From Nymphaea colorata (lineage: Eukaryota; Streptophyta; Magnoliopsida; Nymphaeales; Nymphaeaceae), in NCBI RefSeq assembly GCF_008831285.2, contig NC_045148.1, positions 11,638,183 to 11,702,182 on the forward strand: a stretch of DNA of 64,000 bases, read 5' to 3'. How positions within the stretch are numbered: position 1 is the first letter of the stretch; each line of letters starts with the position of its first letter. The notes beneath the pieces were generated by a model. That model did no database searches. It saw nothing but the letters and a program-made list of their open reading frames with translations, and was not told the origin of the DNA. A program made the translations under genes and the position numbers. Positions 49,844-58,480 of this stretch are shown one piece after another.

Positions 49844-52800
49844 TACACACACATTCATTTTTCCCCCAATCTCTCCTTTTGTATTTCTCCTATCTGTAAA
49901 AACCAACTCCCTCTCGTGCGTTCATTTCCCCCATCTCTCTCTCTCTCTCTCTCTTCGCGCCTAAAACCCGAATCTCAAGGGAATTGTGTCTGTCTTTTTC
50001 TTTTTCAGAACCTGCATCATTTTGTTTTCTTTCATCACATTGTAGAAAAAAACACACACACCTTATATTGTACAGCCGTATCAAAATGGTATGACGTACC
50101 CGTGAAGGTGTACCTACGTACCAACATGGCTACTAAGGACAATATGGCATACCTGTGTGACATAGAAAATTAGAAATAACACAAAAATGTTTCACCATTT
50201 TAAAAAAGAAATCCTCTTCTTATATTGGAACATTTTCCATTTTCTGTTACATTTTTCATTTTACTTATTTTAAAAATTTAAAGCTTTTCTGAATGTTCTT
50301 CAACGTTTTCAAAAAGATTAACAGAAAACCCATAATTTCATAATTTTTTCTGCTATTTTTACTTTTAAAACGTTTTTGAATTTCCAAGATTTTTCAAAAA
50401 ATAAAAAATTAAAAGAAAATAACAAGAAACTTCTGAGAACAATATACGACTATGTTTGAAACATAAAAATCTAGCACTGAATGTCCCGAAATCCCACAAA
50501 AATATATCACCGTTCATTTATGGTTATCCATATACACTACACCTATCTTGTAACAATCACCAGAAAATAAACATTCTCCATCAATCACCAGCATTGAATG
50601 CTTCTCAAAAAGAATTAAAATGTCAACAAGGTACAAGAACAATCCATACCAACCGTCCTTCAAATACTTGTAGTACACATGCTCCAATCTGATAGCATTT
50701 GTCAATGAATTGTCTATCTACATCAAGCACAACAAAGCAGGTTAAAGACTATGATACTAACTTCCAAAATAAACAAGTTAAAAAAAATTGGTTGTAACTT
50801 GTAATGCATATAGAATTAAAAGTAGATTCATCAGAAGTACATTAACCACTTTGGCCCTAGAGAAAGATCAAACTGCGGGGATCGCAAGTCACCTACAACC
50901 AAATATAGAGACTCTAAGGCAAGCACTATAGACCATCAAGTTGGAAAGGAACACACACCAAGTAGACATCTGTGTACTTAAAAGTGTCAAGTGGGGGATC
51001 AGTGTTCTATAACCTACCAAGACAACTCATTGACTCGGCCCAACTAGGCGCCTTCTTAGCCAACCCAATTAAGTGATTCATGACTCAGTGAAAACTCATC
51101 TGACTCAATTTAAAACTTGTTTTATTCGGTGCAACCGATAAACTTTGTATTTTGTAATCAACAAGGTGATCGGTTATTAATTACTTAATTTTTTTGACAT
51201 GAATTTTCTATCTTACTGTAATATAAAAATTAGAATTGTTGTGCATTTTCCAAATTTGCATATTGCAAAAGAAAAACTAAAGCTGATTAGGCTTAACTTC
51301 AGGCATTGTTGTCCATTCATTTTGATTTTAATTTTTTTGACATGAATTTTCTATCTTACTGTAATATAAAAATTAGAATTGTTGTGCATTTTCCAAATTT
51401 GCATATTGCAAAAGAAAAACTAAAGCTGATTTGGCTTAACTTCAGGCATTGTTGTCCATTCATTTTGATTTTTGGAGCCTTAGATTCTTTATTTTGGAGT
51501 TTTAGTTTAGATTACATACATACATGTTGAATTTACTATGGACACCCGTAAATGCTGAACAATGATTTTAATGTTTGTGTTTTGTTGATTTGTTTTTCAT
51601 CGATATATTGATACTGATTACTCAGTTATATTGAAGCACGCAACTATAGAAGCAGTAACAACTTAATTGTCTGGTGTGCTACCATAATAAAAATAAATTT
51701 AGTTATTACTTGAAGTTAGGCTGACTTATTTCTGAGTTATACATGTAATCAAGTCATCTGAAAACATTTTCATATTGAAATAACAAGTTGTATATTGTTT
51801 ATATTTTAAAAAAAGAAATAGTTAGCAAAACCCAACCTGAGTCACGAAGTTGATCTCGCCGAGCCACGAGTCAATAGTGGACGAGTCAACTGCCAAGTCA
51901 TTGGGTTTCAAAACATTGAGCAGGACCAATAAATGTCCTAGATAAAGCCTATGCAATAACATTCAACCAAAAAAAATGAAGGGGAGCAAAAGACAAACAA
52001 GGGGAAAGAAGAGGAAAATAACTTTAAAATTTAAAATAGTACAACGTGAGAGTTCTGAAAAAAATCCAGCCTACCAACAAAAGGTTAGAGTTTAAAAGAT
52101 AATTAATGATATGGTCTTAGTAGGACTACTTAGGTGACTCAACTTAGGCATCTAGGCTAGCACCCAGCACCTAGGTCGGCCGGAGTGGATGCCTATGCAC
52201 ACTTTTAACTACTAAGATAGACATACGTGTCATACGAAAGAGATCTCGTTAATGAACTATATAATAAAATATGGTTCCTTTTATGTCGGGAATGTGTTTA
52301 TCTACGTGCAGACGCACATAGCATCTTTCACGTAAAGAGTCTTTTACATGGTTCAGAAAGAATCCAGTATTAGATTATGTATGCAGAACACATGACCGGG
52401 CATGCGACGGATGTCAAAAAATAACACAATGAAATTCTCTAACTTTCAAGCACTAAAAAGCACGTTTTACATCAAGAAAAGGATTCCGTGAGGTTATTCC
52501 CGTAAGATACCACGGCAATACATCCATAGGGATTAACGTAGCCAACGCAAGAATTACACTACCGACTCGTATGAATAGTTAGAGGAAACAAGTTGGGGCT
52601 GTTTGTCCATGCCCATGCGTATGTGTAATATTGACAGACAGGTGACTAGGCATACATAAAAGTTCCTGCTGCAAACCATATGAACAAAAATATCGCCAAC
52701 AATTCCACACAGCATAAACGGGTATCGAAGGACTTGGAAGACAAGGCAGTACAAAAAGGTCGAGAGTGACTCCACAGAGTTTTATGATGAGACAACCTGC

Positions 52801-53224
52801 AGTCGGGCCAATCAACCAAACAAACGCCGAAAAGGAAACAAAAAGACAAAAGAAGTTGTCACGTAGCGTTTAGCTAATGTTATCTATCATGAAACCCTAC
52901 AATAGGTTAAAAATGACCCAAAAAATCACATCGAATGATATAAAAGAGAGAAAGAAAAAGGAGAAAAATTACCAAGCCCTGAGCTTCTAACTGGAGTGCC
53001 GAGAGCGCCTTTGAGAACCCATGCCGTTCCAGAAAGGAAGCTATGGCACGAAGAAGCCCTTCATTGACAGGCTTGGATTCCAACAAGCCGGCAAGCTCCG
53101 TTCCCACACTCACCTCTCCTTCATTATTTACTTCCGCCTCTTTCTCCTCCCTAGTTTTCTTCTTCTTCGTCTTCTTCTTCTCCAGCATAACGTTGCGAGG
53201 CTCCATGGAGACTAGGGCAGACAT
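34741..53224 (-). CDS. LisH and SRP40 C-terminal domain protein, 6 exons over 18.5 kb
   Basis: Likely nucleolar/coiled-body phosphoprotein related to SRP40/NOLC1. Exons (minus): 53224-52973, 50717-50650, 40257-40214, 36074-35353, 35164-35075, 34802-34741. Donors and acceptors are GT-AG, and split codons join correctly (phases 0,2,1,0,0), giving about 412 residues. Exon 1 has a lysine-rich stretch (EKKKTKKKKTREEKE) and a LisH motif at about 56-81 (GLLRAIASFLERHGFSKAL), a dimerisation helix pair. Exon 2 gives NAIRLEHVYYKYLK. Exon 4 is a charged, KKKKKK-rich region. Exons 5-6 hold the SRP40 domain: NAFRRVNPDEITFADERL, NNSYWAK, GGAESGYGARAQEVLGQVRG. The basic end (family RDFRHEKTKKKRG) was not found; without splicing at 34740 the frame stops at once (GGA AAG TAA). 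Either MSAL (53224) or MEPRN (53206) could be the start. Introns 1-3 are 2255, 10392 and 4139 bp, the latter two filled with transposon debris. Confidence 0.75.
36122..36192. repeat. Three-copy 24 bp tandem repeat in intron 3
   Basis: Three copies of TATAACAATGAGTAGTTGTG-type sequence occur in a row; the third has AATTG in place of AGTTG. A small local duplication within intron 3 of the LisH/SRP40 gene. Confidence 0.8.
36290..36591 (+). mobile_element. Ty1/copia 3' end with LTR, in intron 3
   Basis: This is the end of a copia RNase H on the plus strand: STIHVLSEDQAADIFTKAL, then NFSRGCNKLKTADIY and a stop at about 36431. It is followed by the polypurine tract TTGAGGGGGAG and an LTR. Everything upstream of the last 45 or so codons is missing. 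It lies antisense to the host gene. Confidence 0.8.
36441..36591 (+). repeat. Compact copia LTR, 151 bp
   Basis: The LTR starts right after the polypurine tract with TGTTA and ends TAACA, a perfect 5 bp inversion, giving 151 bp. This is short for a copia LTR but has a coherent start and end. Confidence 0.7.
36845..37455. mobile_element. Mutator-like element end or short copy (family member 1)
   Basis: The right end ACGTTTTTTGTGACAATG, read inward, matches the left end of the element at 42139 (CATTGTCA(C/T)AAAAAA then GTATTATACG and AAAGTT(G/A)TATATCTCG). The left part (ACGCGTTTTTTTCAAAAA and following AAACGCATT words) matches the other end of that element. Both are AT-rich with repeated ATAATACG/GGTATAAT words. 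No transposase frame is present. The left boundary is placed after a 12 bp direct repeat that recurs at 40050; a target duplication immediately after 37455 was not seen. Confidence 0.6.
37456..38650. other. GC-richer, mitochondrion-like segment in intron 3
   Basis: Composition changes sharply from the AT-rich surroundings. Words such as GGGTGCGAAGCGAGCG (about 38512), the C/G-balanced stretches around 38040-38160 and 38380-38480, and the absence of transposon domains look like plant mitochondrial intergenic DNA. A 112-codon frame (37643-37981) has valine/alanine-rich repeats and the thrice-used word GTTGTAGGC/GGCGTCGTAGCA, but no family I know. I infer an organelle-to-nucleus insertion; I have no alignment to prove it. 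Confidence 0.35.
38651..40049. other. Intron 3 remainder, T-rich, no gene recognised
   Basis: Positions 38880-39100 contain repeated TTTGTTTG/TTAGTTTC words. Frames on the plus strand at 39104-39289 and 39310-39513 look coding-like (for example HALHQLAKEIGVHLKLLIRR) but match no family I recognise. From 39520 the DNA is T-rich. The end, near 40030, reads AACGTTATTTGTGAC and resembles the Mutator-like ends described above, immediately before the second copy of the 12 bp direct repeat. Confidence 0.35.
40690..41762 (-). repeat. Minus-oriented gypsy LTR, interrupted
   Basis: The blocks 40690-40905 and 41626-41762 are the reverse complement of 46345-46735, in the order expected for one LTR. Shared words include TATGTAAGCAAGTTGA, AAATACATTGC(A/G)AGTTTTC and TGCCGCAC. 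The LTR start at 41762 is followed by the polypurine tract GAAGGGGGGA (read on the minus strand). A plus-oriented gag/leader piece (40906-41625) interrupts it. Confidence 0.65.
40906..41625 (+). pseudogene. Plus-oriented gypsy LTR end, primer site and gag fragment
   Basis: After about 130 bases of LTR-like DNA, TTTAGTATCAAAGC at 41039-41052 is a decayed primer-binding site. A frame from 41079 to 41549 (156 codons) follows, with acidic and coiled-coil-like composition (NLENDMNQIRHDMSECKKHF, ELKDTTQQLNRRIEQVEKN), as in gypsy gag N-termini. After a stop the reading continues in another frame to about 41625 (DPFCPQNRRNEIPIGPIG), where sequence changes to the reversed LTR. RT and integrase do not follow in this orientation. 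Confidence 0.6.
42139..43304. mobile_element. Mutator-like element with GC-rich cargo (family member 2)
   Basis: A 1166 bp insertion within the reversed gypsy pol. It is flanked by ATTAGTGAC (42130-42138) and ATTAGTCAC (43305-43313), 8 of 9 bases alike, as expected for a 9 bp Mutator-type target duplication. Its ends read CATTGTCATAAAAAA and, inward from the right, CAATTTTGTCACAAAAAA. Both flanks are AT-rich with repeated ATAATACGGC/CGTATAAT words. The centre (about 42720-43010) is GC-rich (GCCGCCGGCG-type) and encodes a short minus-strand frame of 62 codons (MKRKSPDGRAVMVRAVDG). There is no transposase, so it is non-autonomous; the centre may be captured host sequence (Pack-MULE-like). Confidence 0.72.
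42720..43010 (-). other. GC-rich insert inside the Mutator-like element
   Basis: An island of GC-rich sequence between AT-rich subterminal regions. On the minus strand ATG at 42917 opens 62 codons rich in R/G/S. This is how a captured 5' end of a plant gene often looks, with a purine-rich leader (42925-43000, GGGAGACGCGAAGAGG). I do not recognise the donor gene. Confidence 0.4.
43353..43778 (+). repeat. Gypsy LTR (plus orientation), left end unclear
   Basis: The sequence ends CCTAACA, two bases before an exact primer-binding site, as an LTR should. The left boundary is not clear because the reversed pol fragment runs straight into it near 43352. The sequence differs from the 46345 LTR, so two gypsy families or a divergent LTR pair may be involved. 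Confidence 0.5.
43781..43792 (+). other. Primer-binding site, exact tRNA-Met type
   Basis: TGGTATCAGAGC is an exact match to the plant retrotransposon primer site. It marks the start of the internal region of a plus-oriented gypsy element. Confidence 0.85.
43793..44690. other. Gypsy leader with inverted repeat; no gene
   Basis: No gag was found. The stretch contains a 32 bp imperfect inverted repeat (44091-44122 and 44659-44690) and a two-copy repeat of GTTATAACTACTCAAAAGTT at 44470 and 44504 (period 34). Between the arms, frames show no domain. Confidence 0.5.
44691..46344 (+). pseudogene. Gypsy pol remnant (RNase H end, integrase, chromodomain side)
   Basis: Fragments in order: RNase H end (QEFLAKFDFALEYKA, NVVADELSRKAELIA, 44740-44850); integrase HHCC finger (GHPDQEQTLTLLERGYYLS, MRDDVEAYVKTCLICQQDK, 45065-45195); integrase core (VVVDRFSKYVTFIPTS with first Asp, PKSIVSDCDAHFTGTL with second Asp); C-terminal GDQVLMKLYPD; then KYFVKWADKEQPT, a chromodomain-like strand. 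The polypurine tract TTTGAAGGGGGGAAC lies at 46329-46343. Many stops and shifts occur. RT is absent between the leader and RNase H, so a large internal deletion has taken place. This is a chromovirus-type gypsy. Confidence 0.82.
46345..46735 (+). repeat. Gypsy 3' LTR (plus orientation)
   Basis: It begins TGTTCACTTG directly after the polypurine tract and is homologous, in reverse, to the two blocks at 40690-40905 and 41626-41762. The right end is uncertain; homology fades after TGCCGCAC near 46704. Confidence 0.65.
46745..46985 (-). pseudogene. Copia RNase H fragment, minus strand
   Basis: The minus strand reads EYRALVQTFVEMMWIRSIL, a CDN(stop)AAIYIANCLVF box and KHIEVDCNYIRV, the classic Ty1/copia RNase H end. 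One stop interrupts the CDNQAA motif. It belongs with the minus-oriented copia LTR at 47943-48252; everything between (gag to RT) has been deleted or is unrecognisable. Confidence 0.8.
46986..47930. other. Copia interior, unrecognised
   Basis: AT-rich DNA between the copia RNase H fragment and its leader. No protease, integrase or RT motif is readable. The 47750-47930 part is presumably the leader downstream of the primer site. Confidence 0.45.
47931..47942 (-). other. Primer-binding site of a minus-strand copia element
   Basis: The minus strand reads TGGTATCAGAGT, one base off the tRNA-Met consensus, and lies exactly next to the LTR boundary at 47943. Confidence 0.82.
47943..48252 (-). repeat. 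Copia 5' LTR, minus strand
   Basis: Bounded by TGTTG (47943) and CAACA (48248-48252), a 5 bp inversion, about 310 bp. It contains a GA-rich stretch (47998-48060) that corresponds to the CT-rich leader part seen in the copia LTR at 29008. It lies in intron 2 in the same orientation as the host gene. Confidence 0.65.
48253..49650. other. Intron 2, AT-rich, no gene or element recognised
   Basis: Positions 48880-49290 are dense in ATATAACA/CATAACAA words, giving a weak repetitive character. At 49310-49430 a short GC-richer block with AGGCG/CCTAGG words resembles 52110-52200. No coding frame. Confidence 0.5.
49657..49952. repeat. Compound (CT)n(CA)n repeat in a 131 bp tandem duplication
   Basis: A (CT)n(CA)n tract at 49657-49721 is followed by CATTCATTTTTCCCCCAATC and about 90 bases of unique DNA, then another (CT)n(CA)n and the same unique DNA from 49852. 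The period is 131 bp, and the unique parts are identical by eye. A third (CT)n starts at 49935. It explains the serine/leucine-rich reading frames here. Confidence 0.9.
49953..50649. other. Intron 2 sequence next to exon 2, no element defined
   Basis: AT-rich with TTTTAAAA-type palindromic words at 50200-50410. Nothing coding was seen. The stretch ends at the exon 2 donor of the LisH/SRP40 gene. Confidence 0.45.
50718..52972. other. Intron 1 of the LisH/SRP40 gene
   Basis: 2255 bp of AT-rich intron with no transposon coding domain. It contains a near-perfect 143 bp tandem duplication and GACTCA/GAGTCA-rich patches at 51030-51110 and 51840-51910. Confidence 0.5.
51186..51471. repeat. Near-perfect 143 bp tandem duplication
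   Basis: Two adjacent 143 bp copies (51186-51328, 51329-51471), alike apart from one or two substitutions (GATTAGG versus GATTTGG, and the last base). Internal words include GACATGAATTTTCTATC and AGGCATTGTTGTCC. The high identity points to a very recent duplication or a collapsed/expanded assembly. Confidence 0.92.
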
Positions 53225-53520
53225 AATCGGGAGAGGGAAAGGCAGAGCCGAAAGAAGAATCAAAGACAACGGAAGGAAGATTCTGGAAGCATCGCACCGT
53301 TTTATTGCACGACCGCCCTTCCGGAACCGGCTGTTCGCCCTAACAAAATTTCATCTTCCCCCCTTTTCTCACAACCAACCCAAGAACCCTGGGTTGGTCA
53401 AAAATGCCTTTTCCACTAACGGTCCTCCTTTCCAAATTCAACGGTTATGGCCAATGTCATCATTTCTAATCGAGAAGCCTAATGAGTCAATGGCTAATCG
53501 GAATTGGTGAACTGAATTAG
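53225..53520 (-). promoter_or_regulatory. 5' region of the LisH/SRP40 gene
   Basis: Non-coding DNA directly upstream of the start codon, moderately GC-rich near the start. It should contain the core promoter and 5' UTR by position. No TATA box at a convincing distance was seen, and I define no transcription start. Confidence 0.4.
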
Positions 53521-54950
53521 GATCGGAATCATTTGTAAATCGGATTGATTGAATGTGTGTTTTAAGTAACAAATAAAAAATTAAAAAAAACACATAAAAC
53601 TAAAAAAATGCAGAAACATAAACACCTTAGGAAAAGCAAAAGACAATCAAAATGAAAAAATAAAAGGTGACATAAAAAATTTATGAATTAAGCACACTAA
53701 ATATAATAAATTGATACGTTGTAGCCTCCTGTTCTATTTTTTTTCGTAATTATATCGTTTTTAAGTCAATTTCTGGAAAAGCTGATGGGAAAATTGTAAT
53801 CCATTCAACATTTATACGACAATTAATCATAAGGTTGACCAGAAATTAATGATAAAAGTATAAAAAAAATTAATCTTGTAGACCTACATAGCAGATCAGT
53901 GGTTTTAAGCAACATATGAAACAGGCCTTCATCAAATCAGGAAAAGGCATGTTCGACTCAATTAGCCGATTCATGTTGATTCGGACCTTAACAACAGCGG
54001 TTTGTGGCTACAATGATAGTCTTCCATTTGGTGTGATCTCAGAAAAAATCGGTACCCTTTGTCTTCAACTCATACAATGCACTATATTCAAAAGACAATA
54101 CGTAATTTCAAGACATTTTGGCATTAAAACCCAACTTTAAACTGAATGCCAAATGCAAATAATATCTGCTCACATAATAGTAAACAATCAAGTTGGATCC
54201 ACATGTAATGTGTATCAAACACTAAGGATCCCAAGTGATCAAGTAAACAAACAATTAGTAACTTCGTTACCTGAGTGAAAGAGAAACCAAACAAAATGCA
54301 ATAATGCAAAAAATATAACATATTAGAATGTATAATAATTCAACATACAATAAATGTAGGCTAATGTAATTTGCTTCACAAATTAAACTGTTCAGGCGTG
54401 CTCTTTTTGCACCTAAACTTCGCAGCCCCAAAACCCTACACAAGTCTACCCCTCTTATCACAATTATCGTCCAAGGTTTGCACCTGAAACCTCTCAACAT
54501 GGCAGCCCAAACAGAAACAAAGCAAAAAAGATGCAAAAAGTTGCTTAAAAATAATTTATCTAGACAAGGGACAATTGTTTCACACATAGTGTCAACTATA
54601 AATTTAAGAATACTGTAAAGCAAAATGTAAGCTTTTGCTACTAATCGTCAAAAAACTTAAAATACCCAAATATATTGTGGAGAAAATTAAAACAATAAAT
54701 AGATAAACTGTATTGAGTTAAAAAAGAACTTTCGTAAGTTCTAACAAAATAAAGCAAAGCAGCTGGAAAAAAAAAAATAGTTAACAATCTAACTCCAAAG
54801 CCTGCAAATAAATCGCACATCCACAGGTCCTCAAAAATCTAGAAAAGACAACTTTTATCCTTTGATATTGTGAGAAGACATAAAAACCAAAAACCATCGA
54901 AAATAAGTAGTAGCACTTCCTTAATAAGTCACATACCAAACACATGGAAC
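53521..54950. other. Intergenic, AT-rich, no gene recognised
   Basis: Short frames only. The plus-strand 40-codon frame at 54498 and the minus-strand frame at 54267-54623 overlap and show no domain. No element ends were found. Confidence 0.5.
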
Positions 54951-55334
54951 TAGAATTTTGTTAAGGGGCATGGAGTTTTCGGAGCCTTAAGGATGTATTT
55001 TACAGAAACGAAACCAATGTTAACTTGCTCAAATTCACAATGGTAACTTGAGTAAAAAGGTTAGTTTTGGGTTTTAGATACAAGATAAAAAGAAAGTAAG
55101 GGGGACATTAAAGTGAAGGATATGAGAGTGGTGACACCTTAGTTGGAGCTTGAGGGGAAAAAATGGGAGATATATGCTAAAGATGACATTTGCTAGAGTT
55201 TACATGCAACATATTAGTTTATGAATTTGGACAGAGATGGAGCAGCACTATTGTTACAAACCAACCATTATTTGGCACGTGCAGTGCGATGGTCTTTTAA
55301 TCTACTGCAAGCTTAAAGGGGAAACTTAGATAAC

Positions 55335-55680
55335 TTAAAGCAAAAGTGTGCGCAAAGAATGCAAAGTATACAAAAATGAAAAAGAACCTTGTAATGAGTT
55401 ATTTTGTTCACTTTATAAATCAGTACATCACAAGGGAAGGTAAGCAAGGATATTAACATTCGATTTTACTTATAGGAAAGCTCGATGCAAAAAGAGATGC
55501 TTATGTTGAACACCCAAAGCAATAACTTGAAAGCAAAGGATGCACAAAAAAACGCAAACACACAAAAGAAGAAAGAAACTTGCAACAAGTTATTTCATTC
55601 ATTTTAAAACATAGTACATCACAAAAGAATGTAAGCAAGGAGACTAACACTGGACTTTCCACCTAGAACTGCCTTATTTC
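55335..55680. repeat. Two diverged tandem copies, about 190 bp unit
   Basis: The copies share TAACTT(A/G)AAAGC, GCAAA, AGTACATCACAA and GTAAGCAAGGA, with an estimated three-quarters identity by eye. The same words occur in the gypsy LTR near 40.8 kb. Confidence 0.65.
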
Positions 55681-57398
55681 TTAGCAAAAAACTTCAATCC
55701 AAATTGATATTGTAAACCGTCTCCTCAGAATTCCTAAAAGGAATTCAAACGGTCTTTCCAAGAAACGGTACAAGACAATTTTAATTCACCACAATTGAGT
55801 CCATGACTCGACTGTAAATGAGCTACCGCAAGGGGCATTGGTTTGCAGTATACAAGAAATTTCAATGAATTCCAAGGGTCAATGTTCAGAAGTTAACATC
55901 AATCCTATCAATCAAACAATTGTGAAGATCTACCCTGAGATGTCTTGAGAATGAAGCCCTTCATAACCAAAAGAACATTGGCAAAATACAAGGAAAAAGT
56001 ATCAAACAAAATGAGTTGAATGATGAGCTCAGGGTGTGTAACTGCTCCTCTGGTTCAATCCTCTGCAATAGCAAGTGGGCATATGCAATGCTTAGAAACT
56101 AAAAGCAATTATTTGCTTATGTTAGGCATCCTACAAACTTTTGGAGTAAAGCAAGTGTTCTATATTTGGTAACCAAGGCAAATTTATTCTGAAAGATGCC
56201 AACCCAAAACTCGCTAAAAAAAATTAGTAGAAAGCCTGATGTGTATGACATATTTACAAAACAAAGTTACATAGTTACATAAAACCTTCAAAATGAAGGA
56301 ACTCCGCAATAGTCTTTAAGGTGGACCAAAAGAAAAATAAAATTCAAAAGAAAGCTGAGAAGACAACAAGACCAAAAGCAAACATTTGCCAAGGGACACA
56401 AGGCATGAAAGGTCAATTCCTCTAAAGCATCAAATGTAAAAACTTTATACAATTGCAAGATTTCCAATCAATATCAATTTCTCTATGATGCTCCCTATGA
56501 AATTGATACAGAACTTTGTATTGATCTTTGCAAGGGTAACAAGACTCAACACGAAAGTAAAATTTTCAAGCAAAATTTGCAAAAATCTAGTGTGCATGTC
56601 TTAGCCACTAAACTATGCCCAAGGCTTGCTCAATAGCAAAGAGAGGCACCTGTTAACACACCAAAATTTTCAAGTGGCAATTTTGAAGGTTTTGTGAAAT
56701 ATTTTAAGCAAAATTTGAAATAACCTGCTTCGATAACTACCCAATCCAATCTCAGATATGAATGTAGAAATTAATGCAATTACAACTCCAAATCAAATTA
56801 AAATCTTCAATCCTGAATTGCAAATCAAAACCCCTGTCGAATTTGAAACAACATTTCAAATTTAAATTCAATTAAAACTAAAATGAAGTTATAAAAATTA
56901 ATCCGGACCAAAGCCAAGGGGCTGAGCCTGAAATTCAAATTCAATTTGGATTTTGAATCCTAATCTAAACTAAGTTAAGAATTTGATTTAATAAGCAATT
57001 GAATTGCACTCAGTAAAAGGTCAATCAGTTTGATATACGTTCATCAAAAGAGCATTCAAAATTAGTAAAATACCAATAATGTGATTCAAACTAGAATTAG
57101 ATAAAAAATTTATGTTCTAGAATGAAAATTATGAAAATTAATGTCTAGTCAAATCCATGATGGGCTTTGACTGGTCCAGACTCACCTAGCTCATGTGTGG
57201 CTAAGTAGGTCAATGAATTACAAATTTTAAAGAGAGCCTAATTCTCTTGCCTTGCCATTGATAAAGAAATTCCAAGGTGGAAATAAACATTTTCCTTAGT
57301 AGGACTAAATTTTAATTAGAAAAATGATTAAAGAGAAATTAAAATTGATTAGTAAAAAGGGTTCACCTAAAAATGAAGTCAATTTAGTTAGAGAAAGC

Positions 57399-57429
<31 letters not shown>

Positions 57430-57775
57430 AGAACCATTTTAAATTATTCAAATTAAGAACCAAAACCATTTAAAAAAGAAACCACATTTTAAGCATGACT
57501 TTCTCATGCTCCTCTATAAAATCAATTTGAATAGTTTTAATTGAGATAGAAAACCAACTTATTTAAAGTTGGAATGTTTTCAAAATTCAATCAATTAGTA
57601 GCCCACTTGGGCGTAAATCTATTCATCGAATTTTCAAAATCATTTTGGAAATTATTACAATCCCAAAACCCTCTTAACTAAGCTGGCATGTTTTTAAAAC
57701 AGTTAAAAGAGCAGCTTCCATTTAGATGCATCTTCTTTTCAAATCAATTTCCAAACCATCTTGTTTAGTGATGGC

Positions 57776-57777
<2 letters not shown>

Positions 57778-57867
<90 letters not shown>
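57778..57867. repeat. (TA)n microsatellite, about 45 units
   Basis: An uninterrupted run of about 90 bp alternating A and T. It is likely hypervariable, can form cruciforms, and is a common assembly trouble spot. Confidence 0.97.
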
Positions 57868-57869
<2 letters not shown>

Positions 57870-58190
57870 TTGGGTGTGGTCTGCTTTGCTCTCCCTTGAG
57901 AGAGTACCTTGAATGGTTTCAACTAAAAAGCAAAGCTAACTTGATTAAGTTTTCCCAAAAAAAAAGAGAAAAGAATCTCTAATTAAATCAAAAGCCAGCT
58001 CAGCTAGACCTGACTTATTTTCAAAAAGAAATGACGAATTCAGGGGCTCCCCTTTGGGCGTGCTCTCCCTTGACTCAAATTTTATGAAAAAAAATCTTAG
58101 TTGTAATAAGTTGATAAGCTCCATAAAAAGCTGATCTGCTTCTAAGACTGAATGGAAGAGCAGCCATTAGCAGGCGTGCCCTCGTTTCCC

Positions 58191-58193
<3 letters not shown>

Positions 58194-58226
<33 letters not shown>
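58194..58226. repeat. T7A26 homopolymer tract
   Basis: Seven T followed directly by 26 A. It might be the poly(A) tail of a retroposed sequence on the plus strand, but no LINE/SINE body or target duplication is evident next to it. Confidence 0.9.
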
Positions 58227-58227
<1 letters not shown>

Positions 58228-58480
58228 TCAGTGCCTAACTATGTTGTTAGCTGTAAAAATTTAAAAGAAAATGAATGATCCATATGACGATGGACCATTC
58301 AATGAAGAGAGGCACAGCCCAGCTGGGCGCGACCTCCCTCCCGCTTGTGTTTAGTTGAGCGAATAATTAACTTGGTCCCTAAGCTGAAGGGGCCAAGTTT
58401 CTAAGGAGCATATCAATGCTCAGCGGAGAAATCCTTGTAAAAATCTTCAAAAACAGCCTAATGGGGGCTGGAAAAATCCT

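Larger units (their letters stand above)
54951..58480 (-). other. Probable long gypsy LTR sequence, minus orientation
   Basis: No coding domain. Two diverged copies of a segment at 55335-55680 resemble the minus-oriented gypsy LTR at 40780-40905 (CGCAAA..., TTGCAA..GTTATTT, AGTACATCACAA, GTAAGCAAGGA). Together with a polypurine-like site at 63774-63789 in the same orientation and CAGC-rich DNA in between, this suggests one long LTR or LTR-adjacent region split by the copia insertion. The right part (56700-57700) is AT-rich with many TTCAAAT/AATTGAA words. Confidence 0.3.

Noticed and set aside
49540-49906. Ser/Leu-rich frames near 49.6-49.9 kb
   Set aside because: They are translations of (CT)n and (CA)n microsatellites.
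54498-54620. 40-codon frame starting MAAQTETKQKRCKKLL
   Set aside because: Too short, no domain, no RNA evidence, overlapped by a longer minus-strand frame that is equally unsupported.
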